In this document: one piece after another, positions 10,842 through 21,548 of the stretch
How the letters are laid out: every line of letters starts with the position of its first letter
Position numbering within the stretch: position 1 is the stretch's first letter
NCBI GenBank assembly: GCA_026119855.1
Contig: JAOWBW010000486.1
Span: 310,001-374,000 of the forward strand
DNA length: 64,000 nucleotides
Origin: Campanula takesimana
Taxonomy: Eukaryota > Streptophyta > Magnoliopsida > Asterales > Campanulaceae
Direction of reading: 5' to 3'
Position numbers and translations under genes: made by a program
The notes under the pieces: model-generated
Told to the model about the DNA's origin: nothing
The model's database searches: none
What the model saw: only the letters and a program-made list of their open reading frames with translations

Positions 10842-11571
10842 GATCCGTTAGTAAATCCGCTTGATGAATCCGTTTGTGAATCCCTTGGATGAGTCCATTT
10901 GTGAACCCTGTAGATGAATCCGTTAGTGAATCCGTTGATGAATCCGTTTGTGAATCCATTGAATGAGCCCGTTTGTGAACCCCATTGATGAATCCGTTAG
11001 TGAATCCGCATGATGAATCCGTTTGTGAATCCCTTGAATGAGTCCGTTTGTGAACCCTGTTGACGAATCCATTAGTGAACCCGTTGACTGAATCCGTTTG
11101 TGAATCCATTTGCTGAACCCGTCTGTGAGTCCATTCGTCGAATCCGTTTGTGAATCTGATGGCTGAGTCCATTGGTGAACCCTTGTTGACGAATCCGTTA
11201 GTGAATCCGTTGTTGAATCCTTTTGTGAATCCATTGAATGAGTCCATTTGTGAACCCTGTTGACGAATCCGTTAGTGAATCCGTTTGTGAATACATTGGA
11301 TGAGCTCGTTTGTGAACCCTGTTTGAAGAATCCGTTAGTGAATCCGTTTGATGAATCCGTTTGTGAATCCCTTGAATAAGTCCGTTTGTGAACCCTGTTT
11401 GACGAATCCGTTAGTACCGTTGACGAATCTGTTTGTGAATCCCTTGAATGAGCCCGTTTGTGAACCCTATTTGACGAATCTGTTAGTGAATCCGTTTGAT
11501 GAATCCGTTTGTGAATCCCTTGAATGAGTCCGTTTGTGAACCCTGTTGACGAATCCGTTAGTGAATCCGTT
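10842..11571. repeat. Tandem array 1 in the TAT-1 3' untranslated region
   Basis: About 730 bp of near-tandem words related to GTGAATCCGTTTGTGAA. Subunits of roughly 24-25 bp alternate (GAATCCGTTTGTGAA, GAATGAGTCCGTTTGTGAA, GACGAATCCGTTAGTGAA), giving a higher-order unit of about 75 bp. Long open frames on the minus strand across it (repeated 'TNGF', 'TDSS' words) are by-products of the repeat length and lack of stops. It lies directly inside the 3' end module, between the 3' LTR and the antisense ORF. Confidence 0.9.
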
Positions 11572-12201
11572 ATGTTGCTTAAGAAGTGGTGATTTCAGTG
11601 GTTCACCGTGGACCGAATTGCTGTTTGTAGCTGTATCTGATGTATGCTGTTCGGAGCCGCACCTGCTGTTGACTTCATGACTTTTATGGGGTGCGGGCAC
11701 AGTTGACTGCGGACCGAAAAGGTATTTTTCCTTTTTGAGAGGAAATGCCGAGATTGGCCTTGACTGAATGGAAAGACACACCCTACTTTTAGTAGGAGTT
11801 TCTATCTAATTTCAATTTAGACATGCCTTAGGGGCGGACCAAGTTAATGTGTGCCCAGCTGTGTATTCAAGGGCGGATCTGTGGTCTTGATCCTGCTGAT
11901 ATTGGGAATGTCTGAGCTCTGCTTCCTTGTGATTTCTTTCTTTGACAGGGGCCAGTTGAGGCATTTCTGGAATGGGATGCGGGCGCCCCGGCTGGTGAAT
12001 GTGAGATGCGCGCGCTTTCCATATGGGGGGCGGGAGGCGCGCGCTTCTGGGAAACGAATTTTGGGGATTGACATTTGCTGGCCAAAAGATCCCCAACAGC
12101 TATAATATCAGCTTCTGTTCGAAACTAATCTTCCAACAGCTATTTTCAGCCATTCTTGAACATTCTTTCTTGCTTGATTTTGCTTGTAATCAACATTTTC
12201 T
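11572..12201 (+). promoter_or_regulatory. Region upstream of the antisense ORF; possible leader/promoter
   Basis: No recognisable protein. It holds two GCGCGCGC words (about 12007 and 12033) in a GC-rich block at 11970-12060, then an AT-richer 140 bp before the ATG at 12202. Similar GC words occur in Tat LTRs and leaders. Its position upstream of a plus-strand ORF suggests a promoter or leader for that ORF; this is inference. Confidence 0.35.
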
Positions 12202-13088
12202 ATGGCTTCCAATTCTTTTACTCTTGATGCCAAGGTTGTCGGTGACTATGAGAAGGATTGTCGACCTTCGTGTAGTCTTTCAAGATTCATCCCAAGAAGG
12301 CCTTTGTCAAAGATTTTGGTTTCCGAATTCTCTTTACATTTCGGACTTTGAGGCCGGATTGGGACTTATTGAAGGCTGCTGTAGCTTTTTGGGATTATGA
12401 CAGTCACACCTTCAACTTCTCGGCGAATGAAATGATGCTGACTGTTGATGACTTTGGTGCCATTCTTGGCATGCCATTGGCGGGTCATATAGCGGTTCAG
12501 TCCTTTAAGAGGAATGCTATGGCGGTTTTCCTTTTCAGCGAGGTTCTGTTCGTTACATCCTTCGGGACAGCGGATGCGTATCTGGCTGAGATTATCTTGT
12601 AGGCAAAGGAGCAACAGTTCAGCATAATCCTTATAGTAGTGGGGGAAACTTTGCATGGATTGGATGAGTTGCATCGGACATGCGAGATATGCCGGGGAAG
12701 CCCCTTGCTATTGACTATATGGCTTCGAGAGCATTTCAGAATTTATTCTCCGGATGGCGACCTTTCTCCTTTTGCTGTTCATAGGAGGAAACTGACGACT
12801 CGGGATTCATCTGAGGATGGTTGGAAGAAGTTCTTTGCATCTCGAGGATCGGCTGACATTGAGTGGTGTCCTCCCTCTTGGGGGCTTCGTCCTTTCGTGG
12901 AATGGACTTTGGGTTTCGGGCATGTTGTCCTCCCCGGTCTCAGAGATTCCTCATTTTATCAGTCTGAGAGAGTTCTACGGCAGTTCGGTCATCAGCAGAT
13001 TGTCCCTTTTCTGAGGAGCGAGGTGCTCCGTCCAGTCTCATTCATGGGTCCTGACTTTTCGAGGGAACTCCAGTTGGCCTGGGGAGGT
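12202..13088 (+). pseudogene. Antisense ORF of TAT-1, plant-mobile-domain-like protein, 5' part
   Basis: Encodes a protein resembling the plant mobile domain / DUF7745-type family found in plant retroelements: FRTLRPDWDLLKAAVAFWD, HTFNFSANEMMLTVDDFG, AILGMPLAGH, and later ILRQFG-like VLRQFGHQQIVPF. The start ATG (12202) is followed by an apparent frameshift near 12270; the frame from about 12276 then runs to 13088 with a single stop (TAG at 12600-12602). The ORF is antisense to TAT-1 pol. It is cut at 13088 by TAT-3 and continues in frame at 22340. Extra antisense ORFs with such domains are known in Tat elements; their function is unknown. Confidence 0.7.
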
Positions 13089-14320
13089 TGTAGATACCCC
13101 GGGTAAACCACTACTTGGCTAGAGCGGTGAATTATCCTAGGATGTCTATTTGTGTTTTAATTGTTTAGAGTCACCACCTATGTTTTTAAAGGAACATAAG
13201 AAAAACCTAGAAATAGCCTAATTTATGTACAAAACCAAAGATTCGGGAAGAGAAGGGTTCGGGGATTAGGTGACGGAGTGGGAAGTACTTAAACACCCAT
13301 TCCGCCCCCGCTTACACGGGTCTTGCTACTATTGGTGTTCTAATGCTAAATGTTCTTATTTTATTGAATAGTGCTAACAATTATAATGTAAAGAAGAGGG
13401 GAAATAAAAGAGAATTGTTTTATTGATTTTTTATGCTAAAGATTACATTAAGAGAAGAATAATAAATTGAAGTAAAGATTGAAATGTAGGGAGATGACCT
13501 TAACCAACTTTAATGTAATAAAGTGGTCATTTAGTCATGTCCCATTGATGGGGATTGCATACATTACTAGACAAGTAAAACAAGAAGAAAAAAAGTTGTA
13601 CCTTTAGAAGGAGCAAGAAGACTTGAACTTTGACTTGAGATGGAGTTGTTTGTAGAGAAATTGTTGTGCAACAATTTGTGTAGAGTTTTTGTAGAAAAAT
13701 GTGTTTGAGAGAATTTGTGTAGAGTTTAGGTTCATGTCTCAAATTGGGGTCCTTTTGTGTTAAGAGGGAGTCCTTTGAAATGAACCTAGGAGGTCCTTTT
13801 TATAGGTAAAAATATGAGGGAAAGGTTGGAGGGAAAAGATGATCAATCCATGTGAAATGGAATTGACCAATCAAAAAATAAGATAAATAAAATAATAAAT
13901 AAAATAAAATGTTTATTTTTAAGAGAAGGCTAGAAATGTGGGATTGGGAGGTTAGAAATAAAAATGTTTTAATGTTTGTGATCAAGAAGGGGATTTTCAA
14001 ATAAAGAAGAGATGTTGTAAATAAGAAAAGGGAGGGAAATAAAGTGCAATCCGTTACTGCCATAACGAGAGGCGCGCGAGTCCGGCTTTAGGGAAATAAA
14101 GTGCAATCCGCAGCCCACAAGCAGTGCCGGAGGCGCCCGCGGGAAGGAAAAGACAAAATGACATAAATGACTCCAAAGTTAACTCTGTTATGTAGTTTAG
14201 TCCAAAACTAACGGAATCAGTTAGGAATTTAACCGAAGTAACAGAAATTAACAAAAACAAGTTAAATAAAACACACTATGTATGCAATCAGGGTGAGAGG
14301 TCCAAGGCTGGGTGTCTACA
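13089..14320 (-). repeat. TAT-3 3' LTR
   Basis: 1232 bp, termini TGTAGATACCCC at 13089 and GGTGTCTACA at 14320. Near 14090 the words 'gggaaataaagtgcaatcc' are repeated where the 5' LTR has a GC-rich block, a local duplication or conversion. Confidence 0.9.
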
Positions 14321-14507
14321 GAGCCCCTCGGCGACGTGGATTGCAATGCAAAACGCGTCGACGAAAGAAAGACAACCGCCGAGGACATCGACAAAGAAAG
14401 AAGAAAGAAAAGAAAGCAAAGACTCGATAAAAGTAGGAATTTAAAATTGCGAGAGATAGAGGTGCGCTCCCTATGTGAGCGACTTTTGTTGATAGAGGGG
14501 GTGGCAT
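14321..14507 (-). other. TAT-3 3' end module beside the LTR
   Basis: Near-duplicate of 10668-10841 in TAT-1, including the start 'gagcccctcggcg' at the LTR border. This supports both arrays lying at the same position within Tat elements. Confidence 0.6.
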
Positions 14508-15252
14508 GATCCGTTGGTAAATCTGCCGGCTGAATCCGTTAGTGAATCCGCTTGTTGAATTTGTTGAATGAATCCGTTAGTGATCCCTTGAATGAGGCCG
14601 TTAGTGAACCCTTGAATGAGGCTGTTAGTGAACCCTTGAATGAGGCCGTTAGTGAACCCTTGAATGAGGCCGTTAGTGAACCTTTGAATGAGGCCGTTAG
14701 TGAACCTTTGTTGATGCCGTTAGTGAATCCCTTGAATGAGTCCGTTAGTGAACCCTTGTTGACGAATCCGTTAGTGAATCTGTTTAATGAATCCGTTGGT
14801 GAATCCCTTGAATGAGTCCATTGGTGAACCTTTGAATAAGGCCGCTAGTGAACCCTTGAATGAGGCCATTAGTGAACCCTTGAATGAGGCCGTTAGTGAA
14901 CCTTTGAATGAGGCCGTTAGTGAACCTTTGAAGGAGGCCGTTAGTGAACCTTTGAATGAGGCCGTTAGTGAACATTTGAATGAGGCCGTTAGTGAACCTT
15001 TGTTGACGAATCCGTTAGTGGATCCGTTGAATGAATCCGTTAGTGAATCCCTTGAATGAGTCCGTTAGTGAACCCTTGTTGATGAATCCGTTGGTGAATC
15101 CCTTGAATGAGTCTGTTGGTGAACCCTTGTTGACGAATCCGTTAGTGAATCCATTTGATGAATCCGTTAGTGAATCCCTTGAATGAGTCCGTTGGTGAAC
15201 CCTTTGCTGAATCCGTTTGTGAATCCATTGGCTGAACCCGTTTGTGAGTCCA
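14508..15252. repeat. Tandem array 2 in the TAT-3 3' untranslated region
   Basis: About 745 bp. The core is a homogenised 24-bp unit (AATGAGGCCGTTAGTGAACC plus CTTG) repeated more than ten times in two blocks, flanked by more varied GAATCCGTT words like those of array 1. The 24-bp period gives apparent proteins with an eight-residue repeat (EPLNEAVS) that I do not accept as genes. Confidence 0.9.
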
Positions 15253-17514
15253 AATGCTTGTACCTTCACTTACCATGGCCGCTTGATTCGGGATGGATTT
15301 CTAATGCTGTGGCTTTGATGAAGGATGCCGACACTTTTGATGAAGATGAGTCGCTTGTACTTTGATGGAGTGTCGGTGAGATGACATTCTGGATGATGGG
15401 TTGGTCGTGCCATTCAGACCAGCGTAGTTCAAGGATGATGGAGAACGCTGGGGAAGAAGCTAGGAGCAAAGCAAAATGAAACACATACTTTTTGCACAAG
15501 TAAGGAAAAGAAAAAGAAAAATCTTTTTGTCATTTTTTTTTAGTTCGTGGGTGAACCATTTTAACCATTGTGTGTTTGTAAAGCCAACCCAAGATCAAGT
15601 CATGTTCGGTTGAAGTCCGGATTGCCTCACTTGAATTCCGTTGTCGCTGTTGTACCCAACGAAGATTGATGTCTAGCCCCAAGAGATTTGTCAATTGTAG
15701 GGCTTCAAAAGACTTTCGATGCCGAGATACCAAGGGGTTGTTGATTGTAAAGCCCCTAGAACGCCTTTGATGCCAAACTTTGAGCGACTCGTGAAGCCCC
15801 AAGATAAATCAGCTCTTGGCCCATTCAAATAAATCGCCTTTTGTTGTTGACGTGAGTAAGCCCCAAGAGGAGATTATTGGTACCAAGCTTCGAGAGATCG
15901 CAAAGCCCCAAATGTCATGTACTTGTTGTTTGCGAGCTTGGAGATGGTGGGTTGTGAAGACCTGTCGATGTAAAGCCCCAAGTTATCGGCTCGGCATTGA
16001 GAGCAGATGCACCGTCAGGTAGGATTCTTGATAAAGATCTCCTTCTTACTCTTACTGGGGAGATGAATGGCCTCGTAGTGGTCGGTACCCAAATGGCGGA
16101 AAGCTTAAAAGATGCAGTAGTGTCTTGTGGTGTCGTCGAGGTCGCGGATGATATGGTCTTGGTGTGATAAGGTCCCCAAATGGGTATGCTTGCTTGAGTC
16201 TTCTTAAGTTGAACTAAAGACGGATCTTCGGAAGCAACTAGTGCTTGAGGCGCAAGAGCCACACTTTTTGCTTTTGATCTTGGAGAAGGGGGTGCTGAAT
16301 TGCAGAAACATTGGGATTGGCCATGACATTTCCCGCTATAACCCTGTTTGATAGAGTTTAGCATATTGAATCTTTTTCCTTTTCTCCAAGACTTTCTTCA
16401 TAATCTCGTTGTAAGTCACAACATAAGAATCATCAAATTCATTCATAACATCGGAGCCCTCCTTTCAAACCAGAAGTCCTTTGATGTGAAGTACCAAGAG
16501 ACCCTTGAAGCTTGCTTGGTCCCATAAAGATCATTCCCCACATTGAATTGCTCGGGTATCACTGCCCAAAAGATTATCAATTGCAAAGCCCCAATATTGC
16601 CCTTTGCTCAGATTACTGTAACAACGTAGCCCGAAAGATTGTACATTGCAAAGCCCCTTGAGACCTTTGGTGCCAAAACTGAGGATGCTTCCAATGTTGC
16701 ATATGGCTTTGCTATGGCCACCGTTGGGTGAGGTGAAGTGAGTTGCATTTTTGCTGAGGGAGACTTTAAAACTTTAGCGTAGCCCTTAGAGTGCCACCAT
16801 TGATTATAAGTGGAGCAAGAAAGGCCCATCCTTGATTGGGGGAACATGCACGAGCACATATGGCAAGAAGGCTCTTCGACATTCCCTTTGAGAGACTTTG
16901 ATAGCCTAACACATCTTTCTTGAGCGTAGCCCCTAGGGCTCATTAACTGTCAAATGAAGCAAAAGAAGCTCTCGTTCTTGAGTCACATAGCCCCTAGGGC
17001 ATCATCATTTGTTGAGCAAAGTAAGAGACTCATCCTCATGCGAGGGAACAAACATAAGAGGACATGGCAAGAGCTACTCCACTTCTCGGGAAGCCTTTCG
17101 ACATACTTTAGAGGCACATACTTGTAGAAGCTTGAAAACTGAGTCACACGTTGTTGCCATTCGATGCCCAAATTAATTAACTCATTGGGGACTATCTGTG
17201 CAACCTAGTACCCCTCAATGATGGGCTCATTCTCGGATGGATCTTGGTTACCATGAGGCTTCTTTCTCATGAACCCAATAATGCATATTGCAGAACAACC
17301 TCTCTTATGCCAATAACCCAAAATGACCTTTGATTGTGCCGTATCTTGTTGAGCCTTTTGCGATTCTGAAGTTGACTTGGTGGGGAATTGACTTGCTGAG
17401 GAGATCCAATGTAGAACTTGTCTTCTTTAGAGACCGGGGATCTCCATTTCTCTTTCCCTTCTCTCTCTCACTCTCTCATTTTTTTTATGACGAACCCTGT
17501 TTTTTTTTCCTAGA

Positions 17515-17547
17515 CCGCCCTTTCGGGTTTTCAATCTAGCGGGCATC
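17515..17547 (-). other. Conserved Tat 3' hairpin, TAT-3 copy
   Basis: Plus-strand TAGACCGCCCTTTCGGGTTT with an adjacent CAATCTAGCGGGC can fold through CTAGA/TCTAG and CCC/GGG. Nearly the same sequence occurs after integrase in TAT-1 (about 32568-32600) and, on the plus strand, at 57877-57912. A more diverged second copy is at about 18172-18205. Confidence 0.6.
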
Positions 17548-17984
17548 TCTTTTGCGTCTTCATTTTTTTTTTGACTCAATTGATGAGGAAGTGTGCATTG
17601 ACTCTAGCTGAGGATGAGAGACATGTGATTTTGCGGTGAAGACCTTTTGTCACTAATGATGAGTGACATTGACTTGACTAGGGAAGTGGTCCCTAGTATT
17701 GACATATATTTTTATTGAATGACTCACGAAGGCAAGTAGGTCATTAAGAGAGAAGAGAAAGAAAGCCCCAATTTGATTGCAAGAAACTGGGAGTATCGCT
17801 GAAAGATAAGAAGCCCCTAGACTCGAAAAGGAACGTGAAGCGATTCCAAATCTAAGAAAGTTGTTCAATATTGAGGTGATTAATTCATTGGCAAATGACT
17901 GGTACAAAGATGTCTTGACAAGTTCGAGATGAAGGCCGATCACCATAACGCGTTAGGGATAAACATATCTTCTTTCTTGCATGA

Positions 17985-18043
17985 GACCGGACCCGCAGGT
18001 TGCCTACGTTCCTCTAGTGTAGAGGCTCAGGTAACTGTAGTTC
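17985..18043 (-). other. Conserved 'GCCTACGT' Tat motif, TAT-3 copy
   Basis: Contains GGTTGCCTACGTTCCTCT, then AGAGGCTCAGG and GTAGTTC. The same words in the same order occur at 32463-32522 in TAT-1 and, four times, in TAT-4 (47100-47880). CCTCT/AGAGG and CTACG/CGTAG-type complements suggest a stem-loop in the RNA. Confidence 0.6.
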
Positions 18044-18245
18044 TTGTGGATGCTCCTTCGTCATGAGGATTTTTGCTTCGTCCTTCGTTGGTGGAGGAAT
18101 GATGTTGTTGTTGTGAACTTCTTTTGATTAGGGGGGATTTTTTATTTTTTATTTTTTTTGTGCTCTAACTTTTGCCTAGGTTGTTTTGAAGAGTCAACCT
18201 AGCGAGCATTTTTTTTTAATCCCCCTTTGAAACATTGCTTGATTT

Positions 18246-18977
18246 TTATCCATGGTTGTTGTTCCACCTTGCTTTGGCACTTGATGTCTTGGATTTGTCG
18301 TTAATGTTGTCGCCTTCGTCACGATGTTTAGCCCCTAAGCGTTCAAGTGATGGTCTTCGTTCCAAAACTTGTTTAGACATCTTTTCATCATTTTGCCAAG
18401 AATTAGATTGAACAACTTGGAAGAGTGTAGCTTCTTCCTTGATAAGTTGATCTTCACCCAAGGTAAATTCACCATTGTCGATCAAATCTTGGATGATGTT
18501 TCGGAGAAGGAAGCAACATTCGGTAGTGTGGCCGTTATGCTTGTGGTAGTTGCACCATTCACCAAATGCATGATTCTCCAGTATCGTCTTCGGCTTGTAC
18601 CCTTCCAAAGGCTTAACCTTTCCCCTTGCCACCAAAGTTTCAAGTGCTTCGGCTCAGGTCATTCCTAGGAGAGGAGTGAAAACTCGGTTGTTGGCGGTAC
18701 TTTTGTGGCTTTTGTGTGGAGGGTCACTCGAGCATGATTTACCGTTGGCCTTTCCTTTGTTGTCGGTGAGCTCTTGCATTCGGGCCTTGAGTTCAGAACT
18801 ATCTTCCTTGTGAATTCTCCTCTCAAGATCAAAACGGGCTTGCCACAAATCATCCTTGCGGCGGGCATTCTCGGTAAGTCTATCCATTTGTTCCCCCATG
18901 GCTCTTATTACGTTGAAGAGCCTTTCGTTGGACACGGAAATGTTCTCACCCTTGATGTTGTTGCCGTTGGAAGCCAT
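18246..18977 (-). pseudogene. gag: TAT-3 gag
   Basis: Start taken at the Met of MASNGNNIKGEN (18977). One frame runs to the stop at 18246, broken by a single TGA after LLGMT (about 18651-18654). It carries a charged helical segment (RLTENARRKDDLWQARFDLE), then VFTPLLGMT and VKPLEGYKPK, both conserved in TAT-1 and TAT-2, and a CHHC knuckle CNYHKHNGHTTECC. It is shorter than the TAT-1 gag: the central capsid core with DWYATLP is missing between residues about 110 and 115, so this gag is internally deleted. Confidence 0.75.
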
Positions 18978-20179
18978 TGGACCTATTGAAAGAGCACGGT
19001 TGATCTTAGATTGGCCCACAAACACCTTTTGAGTAAAGTAAATTAACCCACAAACAAGAAAAGACTCAGCCACATAAGGATAAATGACTTTTTTTTTATA
19101 TAAGTCGGAGGGACGTAGTCGTTTTTGGGGTTTCTAGAAAAATAGTGAAATCGTCACACTAGTATATAGACCTTCTCGCGGTCCCATATGCTCATCGGAT
19201 TCCACCACGCTTGTGATACCTACATGTGATGGGATTAAATTAATGTCATAAAGCATACATGTGGGGTGGAGTTTTATTTCGTCCATAATAACCACTTGGG
19301 ACGGAGTTTTACTTCGTCCATAATAACCACTTGTTTCTTTTGGAAACGACATGTATGATTTGATGACATTAGTTTAGAGAAATCTCGACACATGAAAACC
19401 GACTTGGTCACGGAGTGTTAGACCCTAACTAGAATTGTGTTGGCTTGTGCTTGGCTAATGAGATGCTTAAGCTCACCCCCGGAATGTAGTCATGAACTAC
19501 GCCACGGGTTGAGGTTTACCGCTTCGAAAGAGTCAAGGTCGGGTGGAGCGTGAAACTTCCTATGACGGGCCTCGACGGGTTTGGGGTTATAAACTTGTGC
19601 GACTCGATAGTGAGCAATTCATAGGAGTTTGTGAACGTAGTGTGAGGTCCAACATGTGACAAAACATTTTTTACTTTTTTTTTTCTAAGAAATAAAAAAA
19701 ACAAAATAAACACATATTTACAACTTTCGAATCACCCGTGTGACCGATGAAATAAACAGAAAATTAAAAACTGTTATGTTCAGGCCCGGTGCCCACACAC
19801 TGTCATTCTGTGCATTCTGTTCACTGTTCTGTTTCTGGAAAATGGCCCAGAAGCGCGCGCCTTGGGATGTAAGGATGAGAGCCGCGCTCCCTAGACAGAG
19901 AGAGGCGGATGCGCCCGATTCTGGGCAGTACCTGCAAAACAGTGGACTCAGGGGATTGCCCTGGCCCCAAATTATAGAACTTTTCCCCTGCAGACATTGT
20001 TAGCACAGAAACATGAAATGGAAGGACAAGAAAGGAGGCGGGCGATTCTGGTGGTGAATGTTGGAGGCGCGCGTCTTAGGCCAAGAAGGCCAGAGGCGCA
20101 CGCATCCCACCTTTTCCCACCAGAATGCAGAAATAAGAACACCAAAAGTTAAGAACGCAAGTTTAACCCTCTAAATAAT
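18978..20179 (-). other. TAT-3 5' leader
   Basis: Non-coding, collinear with the TAT-1 leader (40362-41610) and TAT-2 leader. Carries GC-rich palindromic words (GAAGCGCGCGCC near 19853; GGCGCGCGTC near 20067) that recur in the other leaders. Confidence 0.65.
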
Positions 20180-20196
20180 CCCCAGCGGAGTCGCCA
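20180..20196 (-). other. TAT-3 primer binding site
   Basis: Minus strand TGGCGACTCCGCTGGGG, one base from the LTR end at 20198. Complementary to a tRNA-Arg-type 3' end, as reported for Ogre/Tat elements. Confidence 0.8.
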
Positions 20197-20651
20197 CTGT
20201 AGATACCCCGGGAAAGCCCACTACTTGTCTAGAGCGGTGAATTATCCTAGGATGTCTATTTGTGTTTTAATTGTTTAGAGTCGCCACCTATGTTTTTAAA
20301 GGAAGATAAGAAAAACCTAGAAATAGCCTAATTTATGTACAAAACCAAAGATTCGGGAAGAGAAGGGTTCGGGGGTTAGGTGACGGAGTGGGAAGTACTT
20401 AAACACCCACTCCGCTCTGCTTACGCGGGTCTTGCTACTATTGGTGTTCTAATGCTAAATGTCCTTATTTTATTGAATAGTTCTAACAATTATAATGTAA
20501 AGAAGAGAGGAAATAAAAGAGAATTGTTTTATTGATTTTTTATGCTAAAGATTACATTAAGAGAAGAATAATAAATTAAAGTAAAGATTGAAATGTAGGG
20601 AGATGAACTTAACCAACTTTAATGTAATAAAGTGGTCATTTAGTCATGTCC

Positions 20652-21548
20652 TTTTTTTTTTTTTTTAGCGAAAGGAGACGGTACTCCCTAGATTTTATTA
20701 AGGATAGAAATTAAATACACGCAAGGTGGGGGACATGACGGCCTTAACCACCGAAAGGAAAATACTAGGGAGGAGGTCTTACACAAGTTGTAATGACCTC
20801 TACAAAAATAGGAGGGGAGGCTACCAAAACACAAAAACCTATACATGAATCTAGCCATAACCAATCAAAATCTAACATAAGGAATAGCAGCTCTATCCAG
20901 GATGTAAGTGCCTTTGCAAGAGAGAGGGAGATCCCCAAAGGAGAAGAATTCCAAATTTGTTCTTGAACTCGCAGCAGAATTAGCAAGACCATCAGCAACT
21001 TGATTTCCTTCACGGAGGATGTGAGTAGCACGAAAGCGAATCAGGGAAAGAAGCCTTTTAATATGCAAAACCTCATACCAAATACTCCAAGGAATCTGAT
21101 ATTGATGAATTAGGATATTCAAAAGAACTTCAGAGTCGATCTCAAGCCAAAGAGAGGTAATACCAAAACGAGAGGCATAAAGCAGCCCATCAAGGACAGA
21201 CTTAGCTTCAGCAACCATATTAGAACCATGACCATAAAATTTTGAAAAAGCAAATAAAATCCTCCCTTGACTATCTCTGAAAATACCCCCACCAGAGATT
21301 GGACCCGGATTACCTTTTGATGCCCCGTCAGTGTTAAGCTTGATGAAGCTCGGACTAGGAGACCGCCAATGAACTAGTCTCAGACACCGAGAGGAGAGAC
21401 CAGCCATAGGGATTTTAAAGATCCGAAAAATGTAGCCATCTAAGCTTGAATAGCTAAAGCTCACATTATATGCCGTGACGACCTTTGAAATCTGATCAAT
21501 AACACTTCGAGTAACCTCACAAGAAGACATCCGTAAGGCTTCAAACCA
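20652..21548 (-). mobile_element. LINE-a, 5'-truncated L1-type LINE
   Basis: 897 bp on the minus strand, ending in a poly-A tail (T run at 20652-20665 on the plus strand) next to the 3' words GGTACTCC-type hairpin and AATTTAATAAAATCT-like tail. Flanked by perfect 14-bp duplications ATTTAGTCATGTCC at 20638-20651 and 21549-21562. Only the RNase H end of ORF2 is included. Confidence 0.95.
20865..21530 (-). CDS. RNase H domain of a plant L1 LINE ORF2, C-terminal fragment
   Basis: 221 residues, open but truncated at the N-terminus by LINE 5' truncation, so the Met is not a true start. It is an RNase H fold of the type carried at the C-terminus of plant L1 ORF2. All four acidic catalytic positions are present: Asp in LNTDGASKGNPG, Glu in VAEAKSVLDG, Asp in LEIDSEVLL, Asp in GNQVADGLAN. 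In a full element it would remove RNA from the RNA-DNA hybrid during target-primed reverse transcription. Here it is a passenger in an LTR and has no evident promoter. Confidence 0.85.
   Translation of the reverse strand: MSSCEVTRSVIDQISKVVTAYNVSFSYSSLDGYIFRIFKIPMAGLSSRCLRLVHWRSPSPSFIKLNTDGASKGNPGPISGGGIFRDSQGRILFAFSKFYGHGSNMVAEAKSVLDGLLYASRFGITSLWLEIDSEVLLNILIHQYQIPWSIWYEVLHIKRLLSLIRFRATHILREGNQVADGLANSAASSRTNLEFFSFGDLPLSCKGTYILDRAAIPYVRF

Larger units (their letters stand above)
15253..18245 (-). other. Degenerate interior of TAT-3 (relics of protease and RNase H, no intact pol)
   Basis: Bases 16150-16260 still encode EDPSLVQLKKTQASIPIWG, matching the gag-protease linker of TAT-1, and 15990-16030 may hold a damaged protease site. 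Between 15680 and 17000 the word AAGCCCC recurs many times. At about 16780-17050 three passages resemble one short RNase H segment. Bases 17500-18215 carry the conserved Tat hairpins. I see no RT or integrase motif on either strand. Confidence 0.55.

Noticed and set aside
10663..11781. Long minus-strand open frames rich in TNGF/TDSS words
   Set aside because: They lie in a tandem array with a period that is a multiple of three and without stops; several frames are open at once, so they are not genes.
12366..12674. Minus-strand frame of 102 codons opposite the mobile-domain ORF
   Set aside because: No motif; the plus-strand frame has family-like sequence and continues across insertions, so the minus frame is a shadow.
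10842..15252. Possible CRISPR-like direct repeats
   Set aside because: Units are contiguous or share related spacers, the context is a plant retrotransposon and no cas genes exist.
14552..15365. Plus-strand frames with the repeat EPLNEAVS
   Set aside because: Same reason: a 24-bp satellite unit gives an eight-residue repeat. No start context or conservation.
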